Shown here one piece after another: positions 1 to 9,316 of a stretch of 64,000 nucleotides of DNA; within the stretch, counting starts at the first letter, position 1, and every line of letters starts with the position of its first letter. Under the pieces are notes generated by a model. That model was not told where the DNA came from and did not search any database. It was given only the letters and a program-made list of their open reading frames with translations. This DNA comes from Haemophilus parainfluenzae (lineage in GTDB: Bacteria; Pseudomonadota; Gammaproteobacteria; Enterobacterales; Pasteurellaceae). Position numbers and translations under genes: made by a program. The stretch lies in contig NZ_CP063120.1 of assembly GCF_014931395.1 (NCBI RefSeq), forward strand, positions 1-64,000, read 5' to 3'.

Positions 1-1365
1 GTGAGCCTTTCCAACCTATGGCAAGATTGCTTATCACAACTACAAGATCAGGTTTCCCCGATGGATCTCAGCACGTGGTTACGCCCATTACAAGCGGATG
101 TCATCTCGCAAGATCAAGTGGTGTTATATGCGTCAAATATGTTTGTGAAAAGCTGGGTGGAAAATCATTACTTGGCCCAAATTCATCAAATTTGCCAAGC
201 CATTGCTAAAAATCCAAATTTACAAATTATCGTAAAAGAAGGGGTAAAACCAGCTCCAAAAGCAGTTGAAGCCCCAATTCAAACGAATAATCATCAAGAA
301 AGTGCGGTGAGTTTTCAGCAAGAATCAGATTCATCCACTAAATTTGAATCACATCTAAATCGTAAACATTTATTCGAAAACTTTGTTGAAGGTAAATCAA
401 ACCAACTCGCTCGTGCAGTAGGCCAAAAACTTGCCCTAGCACCTGGTGAACCAACCGCAAACCCATTCTTTTTATATGGTGGTACAGGTTTAGGTAAAAC
501 TCACTTATTACACGCAATCGGTAATGGCATTTTAGCGAATAAGCCAAATGCTCGCGTGCTTTATATCCATGCTAATAACTTTATGCAGCACATGGTAAAA
601 GCAATGCGTGATAATAAAATGGATCAATTCAAAAAATTCTATCGTTCTCTTGATGCGTTATTAGTGGATGATATTCAATTCTTCGCAGAAAAAGAAAAAA
701 CACAAGAAGAATTTTTCCATATTTTCAATAGTTTATTTGAAACTGGGCGTCAAATCATTTTGACTTCTGACCGCTATCCAAAAGAAATTGAGAAAATTGA
801 AGAACGCTTAAAATCTCGTTTCGGTTGGGGTTTAACCACTGCGATTGAACCACCTGATTTAGAAACTCGTGTTGCGATTTTGCTGAAAAAAGCAGAAGAA
901 CATCATATGGAACTGCCTGAAGAAGTAGCATTCTTTATTGCCCAACGCTTACGCACCAATGTTCGTGAATTAGAAGGTGCCTTAAACCGCGTAAAAGCGA
1001 TGCAAGACTTCAAGGGTGGTCACATTGATATTGATTTTGTCCGTGACACATTAAAAGATATTCTTGCCTTACAAGAACGTTTGGTCACCATTGAAAACAT
1101 TCAGAAAGTCGTGGCAGAATACTATCGAATTAAAGTGGCGGATTTAAAATCAAAAAGTAGAGCAAGATCCGTCACTCGTCCACGCCAAATTGCGATGGCG
1201 TTAGCGAAAGAATTAACCAATAAAAGCTTACCGGAAATTGGCCGTGCCTTTGAACGCGACCACACGACAGTCTTAAATGCCTGCCGTGAAGTGCCAAAAT
1301 TCCGTGAAAAAGACAGCAGTATTCAAGAAGATTGGGCGAATTTAATTCGCACATTATCTGCATAA
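1..1365 (+). CDS. dnaA: Chromosomal replication initiator protein DnaA
   Basis: DnaA is the AAA+ ATPase that binds DnaA boxes and opens the replication origin. The 454-residue protein has the full family layout: domain I at about 1-85, a variable Gln/Ser-rich linker to about 120, the AAA+ module with Walker [10 protein letters not shown] at 160-168 and Walker B LLVDD around 220-224, and the C-terminal DNA-binding domain with the signature RDHTTVL at 419-425. The start is GTG at base 1, so the sequence was linearised here and the promoter and ribosome site are not visible. dnaN follows after 10 bases, giving the usual dnaA-dnaN-recF order. The family call is certain. Confidence 0.98.
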   Translation: MSLSNLWQDCLSQLQDQVSPMDLSTWLRPLQADVISQDQVVLYASNMFVKSWVENHYLAQIHQICQAIAKNPNLQIIVKEGVKPAPKAVEAPIQTNNHQESAVSFQQESDSSTKFESHLNRKHLFENFVEGKSNQLARAVGQKLALAPGEPTANPFFLYGGTGLGKTHLLHAIGNGILANKPNARVLYIHANNFMQHMVKAMRDNKMDQFKKFYRSLDALLVDDIQFFAEKEKTQEEFFHIFNSLFETGRQIILTSDRYPKEIEKIEERLKSRFGWGLTTAIEPPDLETRVAILLKKAEEHHMELPEEVAFFIAQRLRTNVRELEGALNRVKAMQDFKGGHIDIDFVRDTLKDILALQERLVTIENIQKVVAEYYRIKVADLKSKSRARSVTRPRQIAMALAKELTNKSLPEIGRAFERDHTTVLNACREVPKFREKDSSIQEDWANLIRTLSA

Positions 1366-1375
1366 GGAGCCAATG

Positions 1376-2476
1376 ATGCAATTTAGCATTTCAAGAGAAA
1401 ATCTATTAAAACCCTTACAGCAAGTTTGTGGCGTATTAAGCAATCGTCCGAATATTCCTGTATTAAATAACGTGTTATTACAAATTGAAGATAACCGTTT
1501 AACCATTACAGGTACAGACCTTGAAGTTGAGCTTTCTAGCTATACTCAACTTTCTTCTTCAACGGCAGATGGCGCTTTCACCATTCCGGCTAAAAAATTC
1601 TTAGATATTTGCCGCACGCTATCAGATGAATTTGAAATTACGGTTACCTTTGAAGAAGATCGCGCAATTGTAGAGTCTGGTCGCAGTAAATTTAATCTCA
1701 CTACGCTACCCGCTGAAGAATATCCAAATCTAACGGATTGGCAATCTGAAGTGGATTTTGCCTTACCGCAAAGCACCTTGCGTCGCTTAATTGAAGCAAC
1801 CCAATTTTCAATGGCAAACCAGGATGCCCGCTATTTCTTAAACGGCATGAAATTTGAAACTGAAGGTAATTTATTACGTACTGTTGCAACTGACGGTCAC
1901 CGTCTTGCAGTTTGTACGATCGAATTAGATCAAGATCTGCAAACCCATTCGGTGATTCTGCCACGTAAAGGTGTATTAGAACTGAATCGCTTATTAGAAA
2001 GCAGTGACGAACTTGCTCGTTTGCAAATTGGCACGAATAACCTTCGCATTCACTTAAACCACATTGTGTTTACCTCAAAACTCATTGATGGTCGCTTCCC
2101 TGACTACCGTCGTGTATTGCCTCGTAATGCAACTCGTATCGTAGAAGGTAACTGGGAAACCTTAAAACAAGCTTTTGTACGCGCTTCTATCCTTTCAAAT
2201 GAACGTGTACGTAGCGTGCGTTTAAACTTAAGTGAAAACCAACTTAAAATTACCGCATCTAACCCTGAACACGAAGTGGCAGAAGAAATCGTGGATGTGA
2301 ATTACCAAGGCGAAGAAATGGAAGTGGGCTTTAATGTGACTTACATTTTAGACGTATTGAATGCCTTAAAATGCCAACAAGTACGTATTCGCCTCACTGA
2401 TGCATCATCAAGCTGCTTAATTGAAAACAGCGAAGATACAAGCGCAGAATACGTCATTATGCCAATGCGCCTCTAG
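1376..2476 (+). CDS. dnaN: DNA polymerase III beta subunit (sliding clamp)
   Basis: DnaN is the ring-shaped processivity clamp of DNA polymerase III and the docking platform for many repair proteins. The 366-residue protein shows three repeated clamp domains and ends in the conserved tail YVIMPMRL. Two ATG codons stand in tandem at 1373 and 1376. The second gives six bases after GGAG (1366-1369) and the N-terminus MQFSISREN that I recall for the H. influenzae protein, so I chose it. The Shine-Dalgarno directly follows the dnaA stop codon, which suggests coupled translation of dnaA and dnaN. Confidence 0.97.
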   Translation: MQFSISRENLLKPLQQVCGVLSNRPNIPVLNNVLLQIEDNRLTITGTDLEVELSSYTQLSSSTADGAFTIPAKKFLDICRTLSDEFEITVTFEEDRAIVESGRSKFNLTTLPAEEYPNLTDWQSEVDFALPQSTLRRLIEATQFSMANQDARYFLNGMKFETEGNLLRTVATDGHRLAVCTIELDQDLQTHSVILPRKGVLELNRLLESSDELARLQIGTNNLRIHLNHIVFTSKLIDGRFPDYRRVLPRNATRIVEGNWETLKQAFVRASILSNERVRSVRLNLSENQLKITASNPEHEVAEEIVDVNYQGEEMEVGFNVTYILDVLNALKCQQVRIRLTDASSSCLIENSEDTSAEYVIMPMRL

Positions 2477-2481
2477 AAATA

Positions 2482-3564
2482 ATGGCCATTTCCCGCTTAA
2501 TTGTTGAAAAATTTAGAAATTTAAATGCCGTGGATCTTGAATTTGATCACGGCTTTAACTTTTTAGTCGGCAACAACGGCAGCGGGAAAACGAGCTTATT
2601 AGAAGCCATTTTTTATCTCGGACATGGACGCTCTTTCAAAAGTGCGGTTTCTAATCGCATCATTTCTTACGATGAACCTCATTTCACGCTTTTTGGCCAA
2701 ATTCAAGAAAGTCAACATCAATGGTCTGTTGGCTTACAAAAACTTCGTCAAGGTAATACCATTGCAAAAATAAACGGTGAAGATGGTAACAAAATTGCTG
2801 ATCTTGCTCACCTTTTACCCATGCAATTAATTACGCCAGAAGGGCTTACCCTATTAAATGGCGGACCTAGTTTTCGACGCGCATTTTTAGATTGGGGCTT
2901 ATTCCACCACCATAATAGTTTCCATTCCTCTTGGGTCGCATTAAACCGCTTATTAAAACAGCGAAATGCCGCATTAAGTCAAAATCAGCCTTATTCTGCA
3001 ATAAAAATATGGGATATTGAATTAGCCAAATTAGCCCACCAAGTGAGTGATTGGCGTGCTGAATATGCAGAAGCCTTACGCCCAGAAATTGAAAAAACCT
3101 GCCAATTATTTTTACCCGAATTAGAGATAACTGTTAGCTTTCATCAAGGCTGGGAGAAAGAGACAGAATATGGTGAATTATTGGCGCAAAACTTTGAGCG
3201 AGATAAAGCCATTGGCTATACGGTTTCTGGTCCACAAAAAGCCGATTTCCGTTTTAAAGCCAATGGACTCCCCGTGGAAGATGTACTCTCTCGTGGTCAA
3301 TTAAAATTATTGATGTGTGCGCTACGTTTAGCCCAAGGTGAGCATTTAATGATTCAAAAACAACGTCATTGTATCTTTCTAATTGATGACTTTGCCTCAG
3401 AGTTGGATCAACATAAACGTGCGCTTCTAGCTGAACGCTTGCAACAAAGTGGTTCTCAAGTTTTCGTAACCGCTATTACTCAAGGCCAACTCAAAGAAAT
3501 GCAGGTTGGTAAAGGGAAATTATTCCAAGTGGATACCGGTAAGATCACCGAATTGCAACCATAA
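2482..3564 (+). CDS. recF: DNA replication and repair protein RecF
   Basis: RecF is an SMC-like ATPase that works with RecO and RecR to load RecA at single-strand gaps. The 360-residue protein carries Walker A GNNGSGKTS at residues 30-38 and a C-terminal Walker B/D-loop segment LIDDFASELD at about 300-309; the typical motif LSRGQLK near residue 270 is the ABC-type signature. The ATG lies five bases after the dnaN stop, so it is the third gene of the dnaA-dnaN-recF operon. In many gammaproteobacteria gyrB comes next; here the nag/nan cluster converges from the other strand instead. Confidence 0.97.
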   Translation: MAISRLIVEKFRNLNAVDLEFDHGFNFLVGNNGSGKTSLLEAIFYLGHGRSFKSAVSNRIISYDEPHFTLFGQIQESQHQWSVGLQKLRQGNTIAKINGEDGNKIADLAHLLPMQLITPEGLTLLNGGPSFRRAFLDWGLFHHHNSFHSSWVALNRLLKQRNAALSQNQPYSAIKIWDIELAKLAHQVSDWRAEYAEALRPEIEKTCQLFLPELEITVSFHQGWEKETEYGELLAQNFERDKAIGYTVSGPQKADFRFKANGLPVEDVLSRGQLKLLMCALRLAQGEHLMIQKQRHCIFLIDDFASELDQHKRALLAERLQQSGSQVFVTAITQGQLKEMQVGKGKLFQVDTGKITELQP

Positions 3565-3569
3565 AAAAT

Positions 3570-3595
3570 AATCCGATCTGTTTAAAGATCGGATT
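3570..3595. terminator. Bidirectional terminator between recF and nagA
   Basis: A perfect 10-bp stem (AATCCGATCT at 3570-3579 and AGATCGGATT at 3586-3595) with a six-base loop. On the minus strand the stem is followed by a run of T (complement of AAAAAA at 3563-3568), so it best serves the nag/nan operon that ends at 3628. It can also stop the recF transcript. Confidence 0.8.
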
Positions 3596-3627
3596 ACGTT
3601 TAAAACAATGCTATTTTTGACCGCACT

Positions 3628-4773
3628 TTAGTTTGGTTTCCATTCACCATTCAATACGGTACCAATCACATCATAATCTTTTGTGAATACAGCCAAATTA
3701 GCCACTTTACCCGCTTCAACAGAACCTAAACGGTCATCTACGCCAATCGCTCTTGCTGGGTACAGGTTACTCATACGAATCGCTTCTGCTAATGGAATTT
3801 CCACATACTCTACAGCATTCTTAATAGATTCCATCATGGTAATCGATGCGCCCGCAATCGTACCATTTGCGTCGTAACAACGACCTTCTTTCACATAAAT
3901 CGGTTTTCCTACAAAAGTGAAAGTTTCCAATTCAGGTGGTGCACCTGCAGCAGCAAGAGAATCGGTTACAATGCAAAGTTTATCGCCTTTCGCTTTTTTA
4001 TCTAAGCGAACGTTACCAAAATTCACATGCACGCCATCTACAATAATCCCCGTGTAAACATCGGAATCTAACACTGCGCCAACTACGCCCATCGCACGTC
4101 CTGAACTGATCGGCGACATTGCATTATGCAAGTGTGTCGCAAAAGTTGCCCCTTTATGAAAGGCGGCTTTTGCTACTTCATAAGTCGCATTAGAATGGCC
4201 AATAGACACAATAATGCCTGCTTTCACAAAATCAGGAATATATTGCACCGTTGGGTTTTCAGCAGCAATAGTTAACTTAGTAATCACATCCGCATTATCA
4301 CACAAGAAATCTTTCATCTCTGGCGTCGCTTCACGGATATATTCCGGACGATGCACCCCTTTTTTCTCTAGACTTAAATAAGGTCCTTCGATATGTAAGC
4401 CAAGCGCTTGATTTTTATGCTTATTCAAATACTCACGCATAATATTTACTGCGCGTTTGATATCTTCATCCGGTGCAGTAATAAACGTTGGTAAGAAACT
4501 GGTACAGCCTGATTTTAAGTTCGTGGCTTGCATAATTTCTAATGTTTCCACGCTTGTTTGATCGTTAAACATCACACCGCCGCAGCCGTTTAATTGCAAA
4601 TCAATAAAACCTGCAGTGAGATTATGCCCTTTTAAATCAATGGTTTTAATCCCGCTTTCTAATTCGCTTTGTGGAATAACGGATTGAATATATTCCCCTT
4701 CAATAACCACTGCATAATCTCTTAAGACTTCATTTTTCGTGTAGATTACGCTGTTAATTAATGCATACTTCAT
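3628..4773 (-). CDS. nagA: N-acetylglucosamine-6-phosphate deacetylase
   Basis: NagA removes the acetyl group from GlcNAc-6-P to give glucosamine-6-P and acetate. It is an amidohydrolase TIM barrel; the metal and catalytic residues can be placed at E129 (HIEGPYL), H193 (GHSNAT) and H214 (THLHNAM), with the catalytic Asp in VTDSLAAAG near 271. Start ATGs stand in tandem at 4776 and 4773; the second has better spacing to the GGAAGG ribosome site. An uptake signal (ACCGCACTT at 3620-3628) touches the stop codon. It is the last gene of the nanE-nanK-nanR-nanA-nagB-nagA run. Confidence 0.96.
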   Translation of the reverse strand: MKYALINSVIYTKNEVLRDYAVVIEGEYIQSVIPQSELESGIKTIDLKGHNLTAGFIDLQLNGCGGVMFNDQTSVETLEIMQATNLKSGCTSFLPTFITAPDEDIKRAVNIMREYLNKHKNQALGLHIEGPYLSLEKKGVHRPEYIREATPEMKDFLCDNADVITKLTIAAENPTVQYIPDFVKAGIIVSIGHSNATYEVAKAAFHKGATFATHLHNAMSPISSGRAMGVVGAVLDSDVYTGIIVDGVHVNFGNVRLDKKAKGDKLCIVTDSLAAAGAPPELETFTFVGKPIYVKEGRCYDANGTIAGASITMMESIKNAVEYVEIPLAEAIRMSNLYPARAIGVDDRLGSVEAGKVANLAVFTKDYDVIGTVLNGEWKPN

Positions 4774-4809
4774 CATACCTTCCTAAAATCAAATTAAAAT
4801 TAACCGCAC

Positions 4810-5613
4810 TTATAATACACTATGAATCGCGCGACCTTCCAATTCAGTAAAATATTTCACTGTTTTGACTTTCAATTCTTGTAATGCAGGCTCATCACAT
4901 ACTAAAACAAAATGGCGATGGAGCTGTAAAGCACTCACTGTCCAAAGGTGATTAATACCGCCTTCTACCGCAGCTTGTACGGCTAACGCTTTATTATGGC
5001 CCGTTGCTAAAATCATCACTTCTTCTGCATCAAGTAATGTCCCTACACCGATTGTTAAGGCATATTTTGGTACTTGATTTACGTCATTATTAAAGAAACG
5101 AGAATTCGCGATAATAGTATCTGGCGTTAAAGTTTTAATACGGGTACGCGAACTTAAAGAAGACGCAGGTTCATTAAAGGCAATATGTCCGTCAACACCT
5201 ACACCGCCCATAAACAAATGAATTTTGCCATAAGATTTAATTTTTTCTTCATAACGGCGGCATTCTTCATCATGGTCATTGGTATTACCATTTAAAATAT
5301 TGATATTTTGCGGTTGAATATCAATATGGTTGAAGAAATTATTATGCATAAAACTGTGATAGCTTTCTGGATGTTCTTTTGGTAAACTCACGTATTCATC
5401 CATATTGAAAGTCACCACATGTTTAAAACTCACTTCTCCTGCTTGATTTAATTTAATCAATTCTTGATAGGTCTTAAGTGGCGTACCACCTGTTGGTAAA
5501 CCTAATACAAAAGGACGTTCTGCGGTAGGTTTAAAATGATTAATTCGATCAGCAATATGACGCGCCGCCCAACGGCTGACTTGTTGTTCATTATTCAGAG
5601 GAATGAGACGCAT
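4810..5613 (-). CDS. nagB: Glucosamine-6-phosphate deaminase
   Basis: NagB isomerises and deaminates glucosamine-6-P to fructose-6-P and ammonia, so it delivers amino sugars to glycolysis. With the start at [11 protein letters not shown] (ATG ending at 5613, AAGGAAGG about six bases upstream) the protein has 267 residues and its numbering matches the E. coli enzyme exactly: D72 in NMDEYV, D141, H143 and E148 in [12 protein letters not shown] longer in-frame reading to 5637 exists but adds residues with no family match. The TAA stop overlaps an uptake signal at 4803-4811. Gap to nagA is 36 bases. Confidence 0.96.
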   Translation of the reverse strand: MRLIPLNNEQQVSRWAARHIADRINHFKPTAERPFVLGLPTGGTPLKTYQELIKLNQAGEVSFKHVVTFNMDEYVSLPKEHPESYHSFMHNNFFNHIDIQPQNINILNGNTNDHDEECRRYEEKIKSYGKIHLFMGGVGVDGHIAFNEPASSLSSRTRIKTLTPDTIIANSRFFNNDVNQVPKYALTIGVGTLLDAEEVMILATGHNKALAVQAAVEGGINHLWTVSALQLHRHFVLVCDEPALQELKVKTVKYFTELEGRAIHSVL

Positions 5614-5701
5614 AATAACCTTCCTTATCGGTACCACACCGACATTCTTTCCTCTCCGATAGAGAGAGGCAAGAAGTAAGTGCGGTCACTTTTCCATTAA
5701 T

Positions 5702-6580
5702 TTATAAATATTTTGCTTTTAACTCTTTCGCTTTCGCTAATTGCTCTGGCGTTGCTTTCGCTGTCATTGGCTCACGGCAATAACCTGCATCTACGCCATC
5801 TAGTTTCAATAACTCTTTGATAGTGAGATATAAGCCATTCGCTAAAATGCCTTCGATAAGGTCATTGGTCACGTGTTGAACTTGAAGCGCATCAGCCAAT
5901 TTACCTTGTTTGGTTAATTCAAATATTTGTCTTGCGCGCACACCGTTTACGTTGAATGTGCTACCAATTGCACCATCTACACCGAGAGATACTGCAGGTA
6001 CCATCATTTCATCAAAACCAGCCCAGATGAGGTGATTTGGATAAGCTTTTTTCAAACGTTCTAATAAATAGAAGTCCCCAGCGGTAAATTTCACACCAAG
6101 CACTTTCGGGTTTTTATAAAGTTCGCCAAATTGCTCAATGCCCATATTCACGCCTGTTAAGAACGGAATTGAATACACGATCATGTTATTGCCTGTTTCA
6201 GCAATAATAGTGTCATAGTAATGTTTGATTTCAGGGAAGCTGAATTTATAGTAGAATGGGGTTACTGCAGAAAGACTGTCATAGCCTAATTCGGTTGCAT
6301 ATTTACCTAATTCCACTGCTTCATGTAAGTTCACACTCCCCACTTGTGCGATTAGCGCGACTTGGTCTTTTGCTTCATCTTTCGCAATACGGAAAATTTG
6401 TTTTTTCTCTTCCGTAGAAAGCATAAAGTTTTCACCTGTTGAACCACCTACATATAAACCATCAATTTTCATCTTATCAATGTTATAGCGAATGATTTCA
6501 CGCAAACCTTTTTCATTGATAGAGCCATCTTCATTGAATGATACTAATAACGCACTAAAAATACCTTTTAAGTTACGCAT
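5702..6580 (-). CDS. nanA: N-acetylneuraminate lyase
   Basis: NanA cleaves N-acetylneuraminate (sialic acid) to N-acetylmannosamine and pyruvate. The 292-residue protein is a DapA-type TIM barrel with the carboxylate-binding GGSTGE at 45-50, Tyr136 in VYSIP and the Schiff-base lysine K164 in GVKFTAGDF. The sequence closely resembles the H. influenzae lyase. An uptake signal (5678-5686) sits in the 88-base gap to nagB. Presence of nanA shows that the cluster handles sialic acid and not only GlcNAc. Confidence 0.97.
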   Translation of the reverse strand: MRNLKGIFSALLVSFNEDGSINEKGLREIIRYNIDKMKIDGLYVGGSTGENFMLSTEEKKQIFRIAKDEAKDQVALIAQVGSVNLHEAVELGKYATELGYDSLSAVTPFYYKFSFPEIKHYYDTIIAETGNNMIVYSIPFLTGVNMGIEQFGELYKNPKVLGVKFTAGDFYLLERLKKAYPNHLIWAGFDEMMVPAVSLGVDGAIGSTFNVNGVRARQIFELTKQGKLADALQVQHVTNDLIEGILANGLYLTIKELLKLDGVDAGYCREPMTAKATPEQLAKAKELKAKYL

Positions 6581-6589
6581 TTTTCTCTC

Positions 6590-7456
6590 CTATTTGATAC
6601 GTTGTTCTAAAATGACATTTAATGTTTTTTGCTTTATTTTGACCGCACTTTCCTGTGATGCCTGTACTAATAAAGCGTAAATCAAATCTAATACGAATAA
6701 TTGAGCAATCTTCGTGCCGATAGAGTCGCCTTGTAACTTGCCTTGCTTATTACCATTCACTAAAACAAGATCGGCATATTCTGTGATGGGTGAACGCAAA
6801 CTGTGCGTAATCGCAATGGTTTTGGCACCGTTTTCTTTGGCGATTTTCATGGTATGAGTTGTTTCCTGAGAATAACCAGAATGGCTCAAACCAATTGCCA
6901 CATCTTTTTTCGTCAATAACGATGCCTGCATATACATAAAATGATTATTACCCGTCGCATCCACTTGCACACCGATACGCATCAGTTTATTTTTGGCATC
7001 TTCCGCGGTAATACCGGATGTACCCACACCAAATAAAAAGACACGATTTGCTTGTTGAATAGCTTTTACTGCCTCTTCCAACTGCTCAAAATCTAATAAA
7101 TTAATGGTTTCATCCATCACGTTATTGATGGCAGATTTCAGCTTATGCGCAATATTCAATGAGTTGTCAGAATCGGTAATATCTGAATCTAATACGGTGT
7201 TATCTTTGCCATCTTTTGTGGCAAGCTCGATGGATAATTCCAATTTAAAATCACTGAAGCCTTTAAAGCCGAGAGTACGGCAAAAACGCACAAAGGTCGC
7301 CTCCCCCACTTCTAAATGAGCGGCAATTTCAGCTAAAGGAGCTTGCACCGCAAGATCGGGATTTAATAAAATCGCATCTGCAATTTTCTTTTCAGTTTTC
7401 GTTAAACTGCGGTATAACGAGCTGATGGTATTTAAAATATTGCCGTTTTTAGCCAT
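6590..7456 (-). CDS. nanR: RpiR-family regulator of sialic acid genes (NanR/SiaR)
   Basis: The 288-residue protein has an N-terminal RpiR-type helix-turn-helix (about residues 1-75) and a C-terminal SIS sugar-phosphate-binding domain (about 120-255, with FGVGTSGITA near its start). In H. influenzae the equivalent gene in the same position is SiaR, which controls the nan genes with glucosamine-6-P as effector and with CRP as partner; function here is inferred from family and position. Its ATG overlaps the nanK stop by eight bases and nanA follows after nine bases, so it lies inside the operon it probably controls. An uptake signal lies in its 3' end near 6641. Confidence 0.9.
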   Translation of the reverse strand: MAKNGNILNTISSLYRSLTKTEKKIADAILLNPDLAVQAPLAEIAAHLEVGEATFVRFCRTLGFKGFSDFKLELSIELATKDGKDNTVLDSDITDSDNSLNIAHKLKSAINNVMDETINLLDFEQLEEAVKAIQQANRVFLFGVGTSGITAEDAKNKLMRIGVQVDATGNNHFMYMQASLLTKKDVAIGLSHSGYSQETTHTMKIAKENGAKTIAITHSLRSPITEYADLVLVNGNKQGKLQGDSIGTKIAQLFVLDLIYALLVQASQESAVKIKQKTLNVILEQRIK

Positions 7457-8387
7457 AAACCACTCCCGTATTTTTTGCTTGTAATAAGCAATCTTTTACC
7501 CAGTAAGCCGCGCCAATCAAGCCTGCATCTTGTCCAAATTGAGCGCTTTCTAATTCGCAGTGATAAACAGCGGGAAGTTCACCTAATAAAGATTGAACTA
7601 ACGGCAAATAGCCTTCTGCCAACCCTACACTACCGCCAACCACGACTTTTTGCATGTCTAATCCAATCTTCAAATCCGCAATTAAATTTGCAATAGCTTG
7701 GGCTGAACGAGTCACAAGTGCGGTCGCTTTTTCATCATTTTGGTGGAAACGCGCAAAAACTTCTTTCGGATCACAAGGATCATCCCATTGAGAAGAAACC
7801 GCTTCAATGGCTCGACCTGATGCAATGGCTTCAACACAACCACGGCGACCACAGCCACAAATTGGACCATTAGGATCGGCCAACGTATGACCAATATGCC
7901 CAGCAATGCCGTTTGGCTCAGTAAGTAAACGATGATTTAAAATTAAACCGCCCCCTACGCCTGTGGAAACCGTAATAAAGGTAAAGTTTTGAACATCATT
8001 AGGATTTTGTAGTTGATACTCTGCATAGGCTGCAGCTTGCACATCATTAAGTAAACCAATCGGTTTATCAGTATGCTGTGCAATGCTGTCTTTTAATGGG
8101 AATTGGGCTAATCCACCCAAATTTTTAGGATTAAGTGCAGTCAAAATGCCTTGATTAATAATGCCCGTTGAAGCAACAGCGACATAATCAAACTGCCCTT
8201 CATATTCTTTTAGCAACTGAGCAAGGGTTTGATGCATGGCTTGCGCAGCGTCATCCTGTGGCGTGGAAATCTGTTTTCGCTGCTGAATTTCACCATTTTT
8301 CACTATAGCAGAAGCGATTTTCGTGCCACCAATATCTAATGCCAAACAACGCTGTAATGTCTGCCCACTATCCACTGTTAATGACAT
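7449..8387 (-). CDS. nanK: N-acetylmannosamine kinase
   Basis: NanK phosphorylates N-acetylmannosamine to ManNAc-6-P. It is a ROK-family kinase with the phosphate loop DIGGTK at residues 18-23 and the ROK zinc motif CGCGRRGC at 177-184. I set the start at ATG 8385-8387 (312 residues), preceded by AAGGAAGAAG; a longer in-frame reading to 8483 runs into nanE and has no family match. It overlaps nanR by eight bases. An uptake signal lies inside the gene near 7717, showing that signals are tolerated in coding DNA here. Confidence 0.93.
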   Translation of the reverse strand: MSLTVDSGQTLQRCLALDIGGTKIASAIVKNGEIQQRKQISTPQDDAAQAMHQTLAQLLKEYEGQFDYVAVASTGIINQGILTALNPKNLGGLAQFPLKDSIAQHTDKPIGLLNDVQAAAYAEYQLQNPNDVQNFTFITVSTGVGGGLILNHRLLTEPNGIAGHIGHTLADPNGPICGCGRRGCVEAIASGRAIEAVSSQWDDPCDPKEVFARFHQNDEKATALVTRSAQAIANLIADLKIGLDMQKVVVGGSVGLAEGYLPLVQSLLGELPAVYHCELESAQFGQDAGLIGAAYWVKDCLLQAKNTGVVYG

Positions 8388-8398
8388 ATCTTCTTCCT

Positions 8399-9088
8399 TT
8401 ATTTTTTCGCTGAATGAATGGCTTCGGCAAACCAACTTACAATATGCTCTAAACGCGTTAATGCAGAACCAACTGTCACACAATAAGCACCAATTTCAAT
8501 TGCCGTTTTCGCCAACTCAGGGGTGTTATAACGTCCTTCCGCCATGACTCGGCAGCCTGCCGCTTTCAAATCTTTAACTAATTGATAATCAGGCTCTTCC
8601 GGTACAGTGCCACCTGTGTAGCCAGACATCGTACTGCCCACAATATCAAAACCGAGTTTTTGACAGTACAAGCCTTCTTCTAAATTCGAACAATCCGCCA
8701 TGGCCAAACAGCCTAATTCGTGGATTTTTTTGACCGCACTTTCAATATCTACCGGTCTAGGACGATTTGTCCCATCCACAGCGATAATGTCTGCACCAGC
8801 TTTCGCTAAATCTTCAATATCATGCAAAAATGGGGTAATTCGTACAGGGCTGTCAGGTAAATCACGTTTCACAATACCAATAATCGGCACATTCACAGTA
8901 GGGCGTGTTGCTTTAAGATTTTCTACTCCCTCAATACGCAAGCCCGCTGCGCCACCAATAACAGAAGCCTGTGCCATAGCCGCCACGATTTCTGGTTTAT
9001 CCATCGGGCCGTCATCGACAGGCTGACAAGAAGCAATAAGACCAAATTTGATTTTATCTAAGACTTCATTATGTGATAATTTCGACAT
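8399..9088 (-). CDS. nanE: N-acetylmannosamine-6-phosphate 2-epimerase
   Basis: NanE converts ManNAc-6-P to GlcNAc-6-P, the step that joins sialic acid breakdown to NagA/NagB. The 229-residue TIM-barrel protein has the family segments [15 protein letters not shown] near the N-terminus, [11 protein letters not shown] in the middle and AEGRYNTPE and TVGSALTR near the C-terminus. ATG at 9086-9088 is preceded by AGGAG. It is the first gene of the minus-strand operon, and the stretch to 9316 holds the operon promoter. An uptake signal lies inside it near 8730. Confidence 0.95.
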   Translation of the reverse strand: MSKLSHNEVLDKIKFGLIASCQPVDDGPMDKPEIVAAMAQASVIGGAAGLRIEGVENLKATRPTVNVPIIGIVKRDLPDSPVRITPFLHDIEDLAKAGADIIAVDGTNRPRPVDIESAVKKIHELGCLAMADCSNLEEGLYCQKLGFDIVGSTMSGYTGGTVPEEPDYQLVKDLKAAGCRVMAEGRYNTPELAKTAIEIGAYCVTVGSALTRLEHIVSWFAEAIHSAKK

Positions 9089-9142
9089 ATAAACTCCTAC
9101 ATTAGACAGTAACACTTGGTTTCCTTTTTTGGCTTTCTGAGC

Positions 9143-9148
9143 ATTATA
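9143..9148 (-). promoter_or_regulatory. Probable -10 box of the nan/nag operon
   Basis: TATAAT on the minus strand, about 55 bases upstream of nanE. The hexamer 17 bases upstream (GTGCAA at 9166-9171) is a poor -35, which fits an activator-dependent promoter. The CRP-like site centred at 9216 lies about 80 bases upstream of the implied start point. Confidence 0.5.
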
Positions 9149-9185
9149 GTAAAACGCAGCAAAGCTTGCACCATAAAAAAAATAT

Positions 9186-9206
9186 TTTTGAAGTATAATT
9201 TCAAAA
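9186..9206. promoter_or_regulatory. Palindrome, candidate NanR/SiaR operator
   Basis: Inverted repeat TTTTGAA (9186-9192), seven-base spacer, TTCAAAA (9200-9206), directly beside the CRP-like site in the divergent nanE / PTS gene region. RpiR-type regulators bind inverted repeats of this kind and nanR is in the adjacent operon. Assignment to NanR is inference; I have no consensus to compare with. Confidence 0.45.
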
Positions 9207-9208
9207 TT

Positions 9209-9224
9209 TGTGATCGGCTTCTCA
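9209..9224. promoter_or_regulatory. CRP-like binding site between nanE and the PTS gene
   Basis: TGTGA (9209-9213), six bases, TCTCA (9220-9224) matches the CRP consensus TGTGA-N6-TCACA at nine of ten positions, with AT-rich near-symmetric flanks. It could serve the divergent nan operon and the PTS gene, for which TATACA at 9249-9254 is a possible -10 box. Confidence 0.6.
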
Positions 9225-9278
9225 ATTTTGAGATAAAGTTACCACATTTATACAAAATATTTTTTTTTACTTTAGAAT

Positions 9279-9295
9279 ATGAAGTAATACTTCAT
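9279..9295. promoter_or_regulatory. Second palindrome upstream of the PTS gene
   Basis: Perfect inverted repeat ATGAAGT (9279-9285), three bases, ACTTCAT (9289-9295), placed 11 bases before the AGGAG of the PTS gene. It could be a second operator or an mRNA hairpin. The half-site differs from the 9186-9206 palindrome. Confidence 0.4.
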
Positions 9296-9316
9296 TACTA
9301 TAAATAGGAGAAAAAA

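Noticed and set aside
8388..8483. Longer NanK with a 32-residue extension overlapping nanE
   Set aside because: The extra residues do not fit the ROK family, and the ATG at 8387 has a strong ribosome site.
9116..9307. Small plus-strand open frame of 63 codons between nanE and the PTS gene
   Set aside because: It covers the promoter and operator region, is AT-driven in composition and has no ribosome site.
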